From contig CAYFPO010000031.1 of assembly GCA_964345035.1 (NCBI GenBank), positions 1 to 19,092 on the forward strand: 19,092 nt of DNA, read 5' to 3'. Position numbers and translations under genes: made by a program. This DNA is from CAYFPO01 sp964345035. GTDB taxonomy: Bacteria; Fidelibacterota; Marinisomatia; SCGC-AAA003-L08; GCA-002704045. Position 1 is the stretch's first letter. Each line of letters starts with the position of its first letter. The notes beneath the pieces are model-generated. The model searched no databases, was not told the origin of the DNA, and saw nothing but the letters and a program-made list of their open reading frames with translations. Shown here one piece after another: positions 6,363 to 14,139 of the stretch.

Positions 6363-8711
6363 ATGCAGATTAAAGAATCCGTTTTGGATGACCTCGGCTT
6401 TCGTGCGATTCAGGATCGTCTGAGTGCCTATTGCCAGAGTACCGGCGGGCAGGAATATGCAGGAAAATTTCAATCCAAACTGTTACTGCAGGATATAAAT
6501 GATAATCTGGATTATACAGATGAATTGGTTCAGGCAAAGTTAAGAAAACAAACTTTCCCGGACCTCCCCATTCCGGAAATTCAGCACTGGATTGACACAC
6601 TGAAACTGGCTGACAGTCAACTAAATACCGATCAATTTGAAGAGCTTTATATGCTTTTGGTGATTAGCAGAAATGTCAAAACTTTCTGCAATTCAAAACA
6701 CTTCCCCAAATGGAAAGATTTTACAAAATCCCTGTTCGTGTGGGAAGATGGTGAATCTGAAATACAGAGAGTTTTTGATAGTGAATATGAAGTAAAAAGT
6801 TCTGCAAGCAAGGATCTGAGAAAAATTCGAAAAAGTATTTCCGCCACTGAATCTCAAATCCACACCCTGCTGCACAAAATATTTCAAAATGCCCAATCCA
6901 AAAACTGGCTGCAGGAAAACCAACTTGTTTGGCGGGATGAGAGATTGATGCTCCCTTTACAGTCCACACATAAACGAAAAGTAAAAGGAATCATTCACAG
7001 TTATTCTTCAACCGGTCAGACTGCTTTTGTGGAACCTCTGGATGTGATTGAAAAAAACAATGAACTCTCAAACCTCCATTTGGAGGAGCAGGCAGAGATC
7101 CGCAGGATATTGAGAGAACTGACACAGAAATTCCACCCCCACGCCGATGATTTGGAAATCAATCGGCGTATTCTTGTCCGGTTTGATTATCATTCCGCTT
7201 GTGCCGGTTTTTCAATTCAGTTTGACTGTGTGAAACCGGAATTTACAGATAGGGCAATTGAAATCATTGATGGATGCAACCCACAACTGCTCATTTCCGA
7301 GAAAGATCCTGTACCTCTGAATTGCAGACTGGATGAAGACAGAATACTCTTGATCTCCGGACCGAATGCCGGGGGGAAAACCGTTGCCATCAAATCCATT
7401 GGTGTATTTTCAATAATGTCTCAGCATGGCATTTTTATTCCGGCTGTATCAGCATCATTCCCGGTATTTACGAAAATACTTACAGATATTGGCGACCGCC
7501 AATCCATTGAAAATGACCTTTCCACCTTTTCTGCCCATATTGAAAATCTGAAGGAAATTCTTGAATCTGCAGATACCAAAACATTGGTGCTTCTGGATGA
7601 GCTGGGTACGGGAACCGATCCGGATGCAGGTGCGTCACTGGCACGGGCTGCACTAGAAAAACTCCTGAAAACTGATAGTTTCGTCCTAGCTACCACCCAT
7701 CTGGGAGCATTAAAGATCTGGGCACAGGATCAGGTTGGAATTACCAATGGCGGAATGATTTTTGATTCTGAAAAACTGCGGCCCACATTTGAACTGCAGA
7801 TCGGTTTACCGGGAAGCAGTTTTGCATTGGAAATTTCTAACCGACTGGGATTGGATACAGAGGTGATCTCAAGAGCTGAAGCATTCATGAATTCCGGTAT
7901 AGTGAAGTCAGAAACACTCATTGAAGAACTTCAGGAAAAATCCCGAAAACTGGAAATACTCATCAGGGAAACTAAAATTCGGGAAAGTGAACTGGAACAA
8001 CGGGAAGAAATAATTAACCAACGGGAATGGGATATCCAATCTGGATTGGACAAATTGAAACAGAAAACAGCAATTGATTCACAGGTTGTTTTAAAACAGT
8101 ACCGAAAAGAAATTGAAAACCTGATCCGGAACATAAAAGAAAAACAGGCGGACAGACACAGCATTAAACAGGCAAAAGAATTTATAGAAACAAAGCTGAA
8201 AACTACGGAAGAAAATTTATCTGAAAAACCGGTGGAGATGGATTCTGTGCCAATTTCAAAATCTTCTATTAAAGTTGGATTGAATGTATCCATCCCCCAT
8301 CTTGAGCTTACCGGTATAATACTCACATTGCCGGACAAAAAAGAAAAAGTAACCCTTGATGTGGATGGGAAACGGATATCACTCCCTACCGATCAATTAT
8401 TTCCGTTGGAGAATGAAGAAGACGACATCTCGACAGAAAAAACTTCTCACTACACGGTGTCCAGCCCGGATAGTTTTGAATTGGATCTCCGGGGAGATAC
8501 TGTGGATGTGGCTCTGGGAAAGGTAACTGCATTTCTGGACCAATCCCTCCTGGCGGGGTTGGGATTTGTCCACCTCATCCATGGGAAAGGGACAGGTGCA
8601 TTACAGGAGGCAGTACAAAACGAAGTGAAAGGGATATCCTATGTGAGATCCTGCAGATTTGCCGACCCGGAATTTGGCGGCACCGGTGTGACTATTGTGG
8701 AATTAAAATAA
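6363..8711 (+). CDS. mutS2: Endonuclease MutS2
   Basis: This 782-residue protein, the usual length, is MutS2, an ATPase-nuclease that suppresses homologous recombination and has been linked to rescue of collided ribosomes. An N-terminal core/clamp (to about 320) is followed by the ABC-type ATPase with Walker A SGPNAGGKT (332-340), Walker B LVLLDE (408-413) followed by LGTGTDP, and the STFSAH region. A charged coiled coil (about 515-620; ESELEQREEIINQREWDIQS) leads to the C-terminal Smr nuclease domain with LDLRG (707-711) and HGKGTG (740-745). All key motifs are intact, so it should be active. It sits 9 bp after cvpA and 64 bp before dnaG. Confidence 0.96.
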   Translation: MQIKESVLDDLGFRAIQDRLSAYCQSTGGQEYAGKFQSKLLLQDINDNLDYTDELVQAKLRKQTFPDLPIPEIQHWIDTLKLADSQLNTDQFEELYMLLVISRNVKTFCNSKHFPKWKDFTKSLFVWEDGESEIQRVFDSEYEVKSSASKDLRKIRKSISATESQIHTLLHKIFQNAQSKNWLQENQLVWRDERLMLPLQSTHKRKVKGIIHSYSSTGQTAFVEPLDVIEKNNELSNLHLEEQAEIRRILRELTQKFHPHADDLEINRRILVRFDYHSACAGFSIQFDCVKPEFTDRAIEIIDGCNPQLLISEKDPVPLNCRLDEDRILLISGPNAGGKTVAIKSIGVFSIMSQHGIFIPAVSASFPVFTKILTDIGDRQSIENDLSTFSAHIENLKEILESADTKTLVLLDELGTGTDPDAGASLARAALEKLLKTDSFVLATTHLGALKIWAQDQVGITNGGMIFDSEKLRPTFELQIGLPGSSFALEISNRLGLDTEVISRAEAFMNSGIVKSETLIEELQEKSRKLEILIRETKIRESELEQREEIINQREWDIQSGLDKLKQKTAIDSQVVLKQYRKEIENLIRNIKEKQADRHSIKQAKEFIETKLKTTEENLSEKPVEMDSVPISKSSIKVGLNVSIPHLELTGIILTLPDKKEKVTLDVDGKRISLPTDQLFPLENEEDDISTEKTSHYTVSSPDSFELDLRGDTVDVALGKVTAFLDQSLLAGLGFVHLIHGKGTGALQEAVQNEVKGISYVRSCRFADPEFGGTGVTIVELK

Positions 8712-8775
8712 ATGAAATTGGCAATGATATTTCCAATGACAATAATGCTGAATTGCTGTATTTTTGGAGTCACGA

Positions 8776-10569
8776 ATGGCACGAATTTCTGAACAAACCA
8801 TAGAACATATCCGCAGTACGGTCGACATTTTAGATGTTGTGGGTAGATATGTTCAGTTGAAAAAACGGGGACATAACTACTTTGGTCTGTGCCCCTTTCA
8901 TTTGGAAAAAACCCCATCGTTTGCAGTGAATCCCGGAAAACAGATCTATAAATGTTTCGGTTGTGGAGCCGGCGGAGGTGCCATCAATTTTATAATGGCT
9001 ATTGAAAAACTGGAATTTGTAGATTCCATCAAATTCATCGGTGATCAGTATGGAATTGAAGTCAATATCGAGGGAGGTGGAAAGCCCAAAACACTCATCA
9101 CCCAACTGTATGAACTTCAGAAAGTTGCCGCTGAAATGTATCAGGAAAATCTAAAGACTGAAAAAGGGAAAATGGTAGTAGAGTATTTCCATTCCCGGGG
9201 GTTGAACGATGAAACCATTGCCAAATTTAAATTGGGGTATAGTACAGGTGGATGGTCAGACCTCCTGGACAAAGCCAGAAGTATGGAGATGAATGCAGAT
9301 GCGATGATCCAATGTGGTTTGTTCATTAACGGGGAAAAAGGATATTTCGACAGATTCAGAAACCGAATTATGTTTCCCATTTCGGATCGTAATGGGAAAG
9401 TTGCGGCATTTGCAGGAAGAATTTTTGAAGGAGATGATCCAGCCAAATATGTGAATTCCTCCGAAACACCCATTTACAATAAGAGTGGAATTCTATACGG
9501 CCTATCTGAATCAAAATCTGCATTATCAGAAAAAAATACCGCTATTGTGGTTGAAGGATATCTGGATTATCTCCAGCTATATCAGGCTGGAATTCAAAAT
9601 GTGGTTGCAGTCTCAGGAACTGCATTTACCGACAGCCATGCTGCAGAACTTAAAAAATATGTGCAGTCGGTTAAAATTGCTTACGACGGTGATTCAGCAG
9701 GGAAAAAAGCAGCTGTGAGAGCCGGGTATGTACTCCTGAGAAATGGATTCAATCCGGAGATCATTCCGGTACCGGAAGGTATGGACCCGGATGACTGGGT
9801 GCAGAAATCCGGAACTGGCCCTTTATTGGATGCGATGGAAAATTCAATCAATCAATTTCATTTTCATTTTGATATTTATCCGGGAGATAAAAAATCCCCC
9901 GCAGTGATTTCATCGCTGGTGAATGAAATACTGTTTGAACTCACTCAGATAAATGATGGTGTACACCGTGAATTATGTGTAAAAGAATTGGCTAGTGTAA
10001 CAGGGCTGAATGAGCGGACATTGTTTGAATCTCTGCAATCAATGCTGAATAAAAAAATGAGACGGGAAGAATTTCAACAGAAATCTGAGGAAAAACCGGT
10101 GAAACCGAAAAGCCAGTCACCATACCGGCGATTGGAAGATGAATTGATCCAAACCTGTTTTGCAGAAGATTCGGAAACCAGAAAATTACTGTACGAAAAT
10201 GTAAACGAAAATTGGCTGCATACAGAGTCAATTCGGGAAATTTACAATCAGTTATACATACACCTCCTCTCTGAATTTCCACCGGATATCAATGTGGTGA
10301 TGGATGGATTGATAAATCCTCAACACAGAGAAAAACTGGCATCTCTCGTATTCGATATTGAAAAAAAGAATTTGTCCAAGGTGACAGCTATTGACTGTCT
10401 GCGACGGATGGAAAAGGGATATTTAAAGCAGCAGGTTCAATCCATCAGAGAACAAATGCGGAACAATATTTCCAAAAGTGATGAAACATCTCAATTGGAG
10501 GAAATTCACAATATTCAAAAGTCCTTAAATGATTTACGTAATAAATACCAGGATTATGCACAGATTTAA
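8776..10569 (+). CDS. dnaG: DNA primase DnaG
   Basis: This 597-residue replicative primase makes RNA primers at the fork. The ATG at 8776 is preferred over an in-frame TTG at 8764 because GGAG lies 6 nt before it and the protein then begins MARISEQTIEHIRSTVDILDV like other DnaGs. The CHC2 zinc finger uses C39, H42, C60 and C63 (CPFH...KCFGCG). The TOPRIM domain has the acidic EGYLD (near 259) and DGDSAG (near 304) motifs. The C-terminal third is the less conserved helicase-binding region. The 3' end overlaps the next lipoprotein gene by 14 bp. Confidence 0.96.
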   Translation: MARISEQTIEHIRSTVDILDVVGRYVQLKKRGHNYFGLCPFHLEKTPSFAVNPGKQIYKCFGCGAGGGAINFIMAIEKLEFVDSIKFIGDQYGIEVNIEGGGKPKTLITQLYELQKVAAEMYQENLKTEKGKMVVEYFHSRGLNDETIAKFKLGYSTGGWSDLLDKARSMEMNADAMIQCGLFINGEKGYFDRFRNRIMFPISDRNGKVAAFAGRIFEGDDPAKYVNSSETPIYNKSGILYGLSESKSALSEKNTAIVVEGYLDYLQLYQAGIQNVVAVSGTAFTDSHAAELKKYVQSVKIAYDGDSAGKKAAVRAGYVLLRNGFNPEIIPVPEGMDPDDWVQKSGTGPLLDAMENSINQFHFHFDIYPGDKKSPAVISSLVNEILFELTQINDGVHRELCVKELASVTGLNERTLFESLQSMLNKKMRREEFQQKSEEKPVKPKSQSPYRRLEDELIQTCFAEDSETRKLLYENVNENWLHTESIREIYNQLYIHLLSEFPPDINVVMDGLINPQHREKLASLVFDIEKKNLSKVTAIDCLRRMEKGYLKQQVQSIREQMRNNISKSDETSQLEEIHNIQKSLNDLRNKYQDYAQI

Positions 10570-11542
10570 GTCCAGCATATTGAGCGGTATATGGTTCCTA
10601 TTCCTCACCTGTGATGATCCGGAGACGATTGTCCAAAATATTATTTCACCGGATTATGACTATCAACTGAATCTGACACGGACAGATTCGGGAGTACACA
10701 AATATTCTGCATCCATTTCCTGGAGTTCTTATACAAATGAGGATTTTGGGGAATACCAAATTATGGTTGACGGCGAACCGGATACCAGTATAACCAATCC
10801 CGTTGTATCCTCATATACTTTCAGTATGAATCCGGGAGAATTCAAACAAGTTGGTTTCACCATATTGGATACAATTAATCAACCATTTTTTGTGGATTCC
10901 ATCCAAATATTTACACGGATAATCGAACCTGCTGTTTGGACTGATATTGAGGTTACTGATTATACGGAGTTGACTTTTACTCCGTCCGAAGAACCAGATG
11001 ATGAATTTCAGTATTATGTCATATACAGAACGGTAGAGGATTTGTTCAAGGTGGAAATTATTGATCCCATTGATTGTACGAACACTGGTGATTGTACAGC
11101 ACTTGACACATTATTAGACCAGCAGACAAATACCTATACTGATTCCAGCGTAACAACTCAGGGATATTGCTATGTAATTGCGACATACGATTTAGTTGGA
11201 AATTTCCAACCAAGTACAATTATCACACGGGAAGCCGGAATTGCTGAAAATCCGGATCCAATCTCCGAAATTACAATCAGTGAAGAATTGACAGATGTAA
11301 TTACGATTGAATGGATGAATACAATGGAGGATACATCTTTTTATAGAATTGACATTTGGAGGGGAAATAATTCGGAAATTCTAAATACTAAACTTGCATC
11401 TATAATTGATTTTAGTGATATTCAATTCGAGGATAGAAATGATATCGGCTCCGGAACTACCTGGTATTATTTGATTCGGTTCACCAATATTCACGGACGG
11501 TCTGCAGACAGTGAGATTCTGGAAGGGATAACCTATCCATGA
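10556..11542 (+). CDS. Putative lipoprotein with fibronectin III-like domains
   Basis: This 328-residue protein begins MHRFKSSILSGIWFLFLTC, a lipoprotein signal with candidate lipid-attachment Cys19. Thr at -1 is atypical, so lipidation is likely but not certain. The ATG at 10556 has AGGA just upstream; an in-frame ATG at 10529 lies well inside dnaG and lacks the signal-peptide look. The rest is beta-rich, with at least three Fn3-like repeats (SWSSYTNEDFGEYQIM; EFQYYVIYRTVED; IEWMNTMEDTSFYRIDIWRG). It is envelope-located with unknown function. It overlaps dnaG (14 bp) and the next lipoprotein (4 bp), so it is probably cotranscribed with both. Confidence 0.78.
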   Translation: MHRFKSSILSGIWFLFLTCDDPETIVQNIISPDYDYQLNLTRTDSGVHKYSASISWSSYTNEDFGEYQIMVDGEPDTSITNPVVSSYTFSMNPGEFKQVGFTILDTINQPFFVDSIQIFTRIIEPAVWTDIEVTDYTELTFTPSEEPDDEFQYYVIYRTVEDLFKVEIIDPIDCTNTGDCTALDTLLDQQTNTYTDSSVTTQGYCYVIATYDLVGNFQPSTIITREAGIAENPDPISEITISEELTDVITIEWMNTMEDTSFYRIDIWRGNNSEILNTKLASIIDFSDIQFEDRNDIGSGTTWYYLIRFTNIHGRSADSEILEGITYP

Positions 11543-12606
11543 AGTATTATCTGACATTTTTCCTTCTGGTTTTTTTATCCTGTACGGATCTGTTAGACAC
11601 TGAACTGAACCTGGACTCAGTCAATCTTGATGGCGGTTCTTGGATTCAGGTTATGAACAGAGATGAATTCACCGATGCTGGGGACCTCAATGTTCTGGAA
11701 GGAAGTTTTACACTGGAATTCTTTATCTCAGGTGGTAATATGAATACCACAGATTCACCCGCATTATTTACGGTTGGCAATGATGATGGCGGTATTGAAA
11801 TTGGATTTTTCCTGGATCAGAATCAACCCAATATTATTCGGGTCATCTGGGATGAAGAAATTGATGAGATCAACCTGGAAAATCTTGGATATCTGAATCT
11901 GGAGGATTTGGATCTGGACTGGAATAATTCAGATAAATATTACCATATCAGTTTTATTTATGACGTATTGAATTCTAACCTTGAAATTTTGTTAAATAAT
12001 CAATATCTGATAGACTTTAATGATTATTACTTCCCGGATATTAATGAGAATGACCTGTTTATTGGTGTCAAAGCATTAACGGATCTTCCAAATGAACCGG
12101 AAAATTTTTGGAAAGGATTTCTGGATGAATTTCGAATCTGGAATACACCATTGGATAAATACTTTTACTTCGAGGATTTGATTAAATCGTATTCAGGAAC
12201 ACCAGTAAACAATGAAATTGATGTTACATTAGCAAATGGTACTAATTATTCTTGTATGGTGGGAACGGAATGGGATTCAACCAGTACCTTTATTCAGATT
12301 TTGGAAGATTTTCACGATCAGTATAGATATTCCTATACAGATGGTGGATGCTACTGTAATGAAAATGCTGATGATAGTTTTGACTGCTGGTCCATTACCT
12401 CAGTTCTGGACTATCATTACACCCATCCTGAACAGGTGATCACAACCTACGGAGATCCTCTGTTAGACAGTTTGATCTGCCTGTTACGATTCAATGAATA
12501 TCCTGATGATGGGAAGACAGTGAAAGATGAATCCGGAAATCAGAATCATGGCACCATTTATTCTCTCCCGGGATTTAAAGCAGAATTTGTGGAAGATGGA
12601 TTTTAG
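11539..12606 (+). CDS. LamG-like lipoprotein
   Basis: This 355-residue protein begins MKYYLTFFLLVFLSC, a clear lipoprotein signal (lipobox FLSC, Cys15). Residues about 30-220 resemble a concanavalin A/LamG jelly-roll: GGSWIQV, then a GSFTLEFFI strand, NSDKYYHISFIYD, and WKGFLDEFRIWNTPLD, the usual closing motif of that fold. The C-terminal part has a Cys-rich patch (YTDGGCYCNENADDSFDCW) and the segment SLICLLRFNEYPDDGKTVKDESG, which looks like the start of a second truncated LamG repeat. It is probably a surface carbohydrate or protein binder. Its ATG overlaps the previous stop (ATGA). The low-GC, Asp/Asn-rich composition resembles its partner. Confidence 0.8.
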   Translation: MKYYLTFFLLVFLSCTDLLDTELNLDSVNLDGGSWIQVMNRDEFTDAGDLNVLEGSFTLEFFISGGNMNTTDSPALFTVGNDDGGIEIGFFLDQNQPNIIRVIWDEEIDEINLENLGYLNLEDLDLDWNNSDKYYHISFIYDVLNSNLEILLNNQYLIDFNDYYFPDINENDLFIGVKALTDLPNEPENFWKGFLDEFRIWNTPLDKYFYFEDLIKSYSGTPVNNEIDVTLANGTNYSCMVGTEWDSTSTFIQILEDFHDQYRYSYTDGGCYCNENADDSFDCWSITSVLDYHYTHPEQVITTYGDPLLDSLICLLRFNEYPDDGKTVKDESGNQNHGTIYSLPGFKAEFVEDGF

Positions 12607-12783
12607 CCTGAATAGTTAATTGGATTCAGTTTAGTATATAGAGAAAAAATAAAAATCTATCTTTGAATTATTGGCAAACAACATTTCAATCCTTTAAATT
12701 TAACCCTCCTGAATATCTTTAACTTTCCAATTTCAGAGCCATTATCCATCTACACTGTGTTACGATGGACAGGGCTCAGATTG
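12607..12783. other. AT-rich spacer before the tRNA locus
   Basis: This 177-bp stretch is non-coding and AT-rich, with no gene and no strong terminator after the lipoprotein pair. It probably carries the promoter for the tRNA locus, but I cannot pick -35 and -10 boxes with confidence. Confidence 0.5.
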
Positions 12784-12863
12784 GGGCCCTTAGCTCAGTT
12801 GGTTACCTGCCCGCCGATGTAGAAGTTTTAGATGGCAGGCGGGGAGCAGCGGACTCATAATCC
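12784..12863 (+). pseudogene. 5' half of a disrupted tRNA(CAU), palindrome in D-loop
   Basis: The sequence is identical to the intact tRNA at 12898 from the acceptor 5' strand (GGGCCCT) through the anticodon stem (GGACTCATAATCC), except for a 38-nt insert at 12806-12843 at the D-loop/D-stem junction. The match stops at 12863, in the 3' strand of the anticodon stem. It is not foldable as a tRNA on its own. The missing 3' half is found at 13272-13370. Confidence 0.85.
12806..12843. mobile_element. Palindromic insert in tRNA D-loop
   Basis: This 38-nt insert begins CCTGCCCGCC and ends GGCAGGCGGG, with partly complementary ends (CCTGCC/GGCAGG or CCGCC/GGCGG). It sits between GGTTA and GAGC of the tRNA. 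Its first ten bases equal those of the palindrome at 3481, and its ends resemble those of the T-loop insert at 13283-13350 (shared form CCWGCCCGC...GGCWGGCGGG). It is best read as a member of a small dispersed palindrome family. Confidence 0.65.
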
Positions 12864-12897
12864 CAAAGAGGGTGAAAGGAAAATATAAGATTTAGAT

Positions 12898-12971
<74 letters not shown>

Positions 12972-12980
12972 CATAATAAT

Positions 12981-13013
12981 GGAATGACCTGTAGGAAATC
13001 AACAGGTCATTCC
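12981..13013. terminator. Perfect 12-bp hairpin between tRNA and GIY-YIG gene
   Basis: GGAATGACCTGT and ACAGGTCATTCC are separated by 9 nt and lie 9 nt after the tRNA and 10 nt before the GIY-YIG ATG. The stem is strong but no T-run follows, so it may be a factor-aided terminator, a processing signal for the tRNA 3' end, or a structure that limits translation of the nuclease. Confidence 0.5.
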
Positions 13014-13023
13014 TAATAATTCT

Positions 13024-13272
13024 ATGTCCTATTTTGTTTATATACTAAATTCTCAGGTTGAAGATTGGTACTATGTGGGGATGTCCTCCAATCCCCAAAA
13101 AAGGTTGAATTCTCATAATCTGGGAAAAGTAAGATCAACCAGAGCAAGAAGGCCCTATAAAATAATCTATACAGAAAAATTTGAAACCAGGGAATCAGCC
13201 AGAAGAAGAGAGAAATATTATAAAACAGGGTTTGGTAAAAAAGTATGGATGAAGAAAGTTAAATCAATTTAG
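13024..13272 (+). CDS. GIY-YIG nuclease domain protein
   Basis: This 82-residue single-domain protein belongs to the UPF0213/YhbQ-like GIY-YIG nuclease group. The motif pair is VYI (residues 5-7) and YVG (17-19), followed by the conserved Arg27 (PQKRLNSHN), His31 and the metal-binding Glu63 in SARRREKYYK, so the active site looks intact. Homing endonucleases and UvrC share this domain; small stand-alone forms are common in Bacteroidota-related genomes and mostly uncharacterised. No extra DNA-binding domain is present. The gene lies between an intact tRNA and the 3' half of a broken tRNA, and the last base of its TAG is the first base of that tRNA fragment, which suggests it is the cargo or agent of an insertion there. 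Confidence 0.88.
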   Translation: MSYFVYILNSQVEDWYYVGMSSNPQKRLNSHNLGKVRSTRARRPYKIIYTEKFETRESARRREKYYKTGFGKKVWMKKVKSI

Positions 13273-13370
13273 TCCGGGGTTCCCAGCCCGCTCCCGACCT
13301 GTCACCCACCCACAATGTGGTGCAGGCAAGCCAGCGGGAGGGCTGGCGGGAAGTCCCTGAGGGCCCACAT
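13272..13370 (+). pseudogene. 3' half of a disrupted tRNA(CAU), palindrome in T-loop
   Basis: GTCCGGGGTTC (13272-13282) and AAGTCCCTGAGGGCCCACAT (13351-13370) match the variable/T-arm and acceptor 3' part of the intact tRNA exactly, but a 68-nt palindromic insert splits the T-loop between TTC and AAG. Joined to the 5' half at 12784-12863, it would give a full tRNA missing only about four nucleotides (GTTG) of the anticodon-stem/variable junction. Confidence 0.85.
13283..13350. mobile_element. Palindromic insert in tRNA T-loop
   Basis: This 68-nt insert has outer arms CCAGCCC/GGGCTGG, adjacent CTCCCG/CGGGAG pairing, and an inner hairpin CCTG.CACC/GGTGCAGG around CCCACAATGT. It starts CCAGCCCGC and ends GGCTGGCGGG, echoing the ends of the 38-nt D-loop insert. 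No coding capacity is seen. Confidence 0.65.
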
Positions 13371-13420
13371 ATAATACTAACAAAATCAAAAACTTACAAT
13401 TCTTGATATAATTATACATT

Positions 13421-13621
13421 ATGAATTTAATTAAATTATTTTGGCTACTAGATTTAATAATTATTCTATTTTTCAGATTTTCCCCTGCAGGCAAAACAGT
13501 AATATTAATTTTTACCCTTTTTCTAACAATTATTACCATCATTCGACATCTGAATTCCAGGAATGAATGGCGGGATATTGCTGAAGAATATCATGCTGAT
13601 TTAGAAAATGAGCAGAAATAA
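13421..13621 (+). CDS. Small membrane protein, unknown
   Basis: This 66-residue protein has two hydrophobic segments (IKLFWLLDLIIILFFRF and KTVILIFTLFLTIITIIRHL) and a charged tail (NSRNEWRDIAEEYHADLENEQK). No Shine-Dalgarno sequence is evident before the ATG. The hydropathy pattern and the gap it fills between the tRNA locus and the suf operon suggest a real small inner-membrane protein, but I recognise no family and a chance AT-rich frame is possible. Confidence 0.45.
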   Translation: MNLIKLFWLLDLIIILFFRFSPAGKTVILIFTLFLTIITIIRHLNSRNEWRDIAEEYHADLENEQK

Positions 13622-13715
13622 TTTATCTATTAATATTATTTTGATCTGAACCATTTATATGATTCATATCTTATCCATATTTTCATTGTTTCACCTTTTA
13701 TCCGCACATTAAATT

Positions 13716-13740
13716 ATACCCGACAAATTAAGTCGGATAT
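13716..13740. promoter_or_regulatory. IscR type 1-like operator
   Basis: This is a 25-bp imperfect palindrome with half-sites ATACCCGAC and GTCGGATAT around a 7-bp AT spacer. Compared by eye with the published IscR type 1 (Fe-S-form) consensus it fits at 22 of 25 positions. Its last base is directly before the ATG of the Rrf2/IscR-like gene, so binding would block transcription start or elongation and gives a simple autoregulatory loop for the suf operon. Confidence 0.75.
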
Positions 13741-14139
13741 ATGTTAAAACTAACACGCAGAACAGAATATGCTCTTATAGCAATTCGGTTTATGCAGTCC
13801 AAACCAACCATATCAGTAACGACTGCTAAGGAAATATCGGATCAGTATATTATTCCCTTTGAAATTCTTTCAAAGGTTCTCCAATTTCTGGCAAAGGTAG
13901 ATATTGTAGAACCGGTACAGGGTCCAAATGGCGGATATCGAATTAAAAATGATCTCTCACATCTCAGTTTATGGAAATTCCTTGAAATAATGGAAGGTCC
14001 ATTGGGACTTACAGACTGTTTTCTTGATTCCGATTGTACACAACTGGAAATCTGTAATATTAAAACGCCCATCCAGCAAATTAATAATAAAATGAAAACC
14101 ATTTTCAGTAATATGAGTGTGAGAGATGTCACCCAATAA
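13741..14139 (+). CDS. Rrf2/IscR-family Fe-S sensing repressor
   Basis: This 132-residue member of the Rrf2 family has an N-terminal winged helix (MLKLTRRTEYALIAIRFM; TAKEISDQYIIPFEILSKVLQFL; GPNGGYRI wing), a dimerisation helix and three Cys at 93, 99 and 105, the C-x5-C-x5-C arrangement that holds an Fe-S cluster in IscR, NsrR and RirA. The His that follows the third Cys in E. coli IscR is absent, so the fourth ligand differs. The gene leads the Fe-S assembly operon, overlaps the desulfurase gene by 14 bp, and has an IscR-like operator touching its ATG. It is therefore probably the autorepressor of this operon; SufR- or NsrR-like sensing of nitric oxide is the main alternative. Confidence 0.9.
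   Translation: MLKLTRRTEYALIAIRFMQSKPTISVTTAKEISDQYIIPFEILSKVLQFLAKVDIVEPVQGPNGGYRIKNDLSHLSLWKFLEIMEGPLGLTDCFLDSDCTQLEICNIKTPIQQINNKMKTIFSNMSVRDVTQ

Noticed and set aside
8764..8775. TTG start for dnaG
   Set aside because: The ATG 12 bp later has a well-spaced GGAG and matches the usual DnaG N-terminus.
13264..13542. Minus-strand 92-codon ORF across the T-loop palindrome
   Set aside because: It is antisense to the tRNA fragment and the small membrane protein; its Pro/Gly-rich part is just the palindrome translated.
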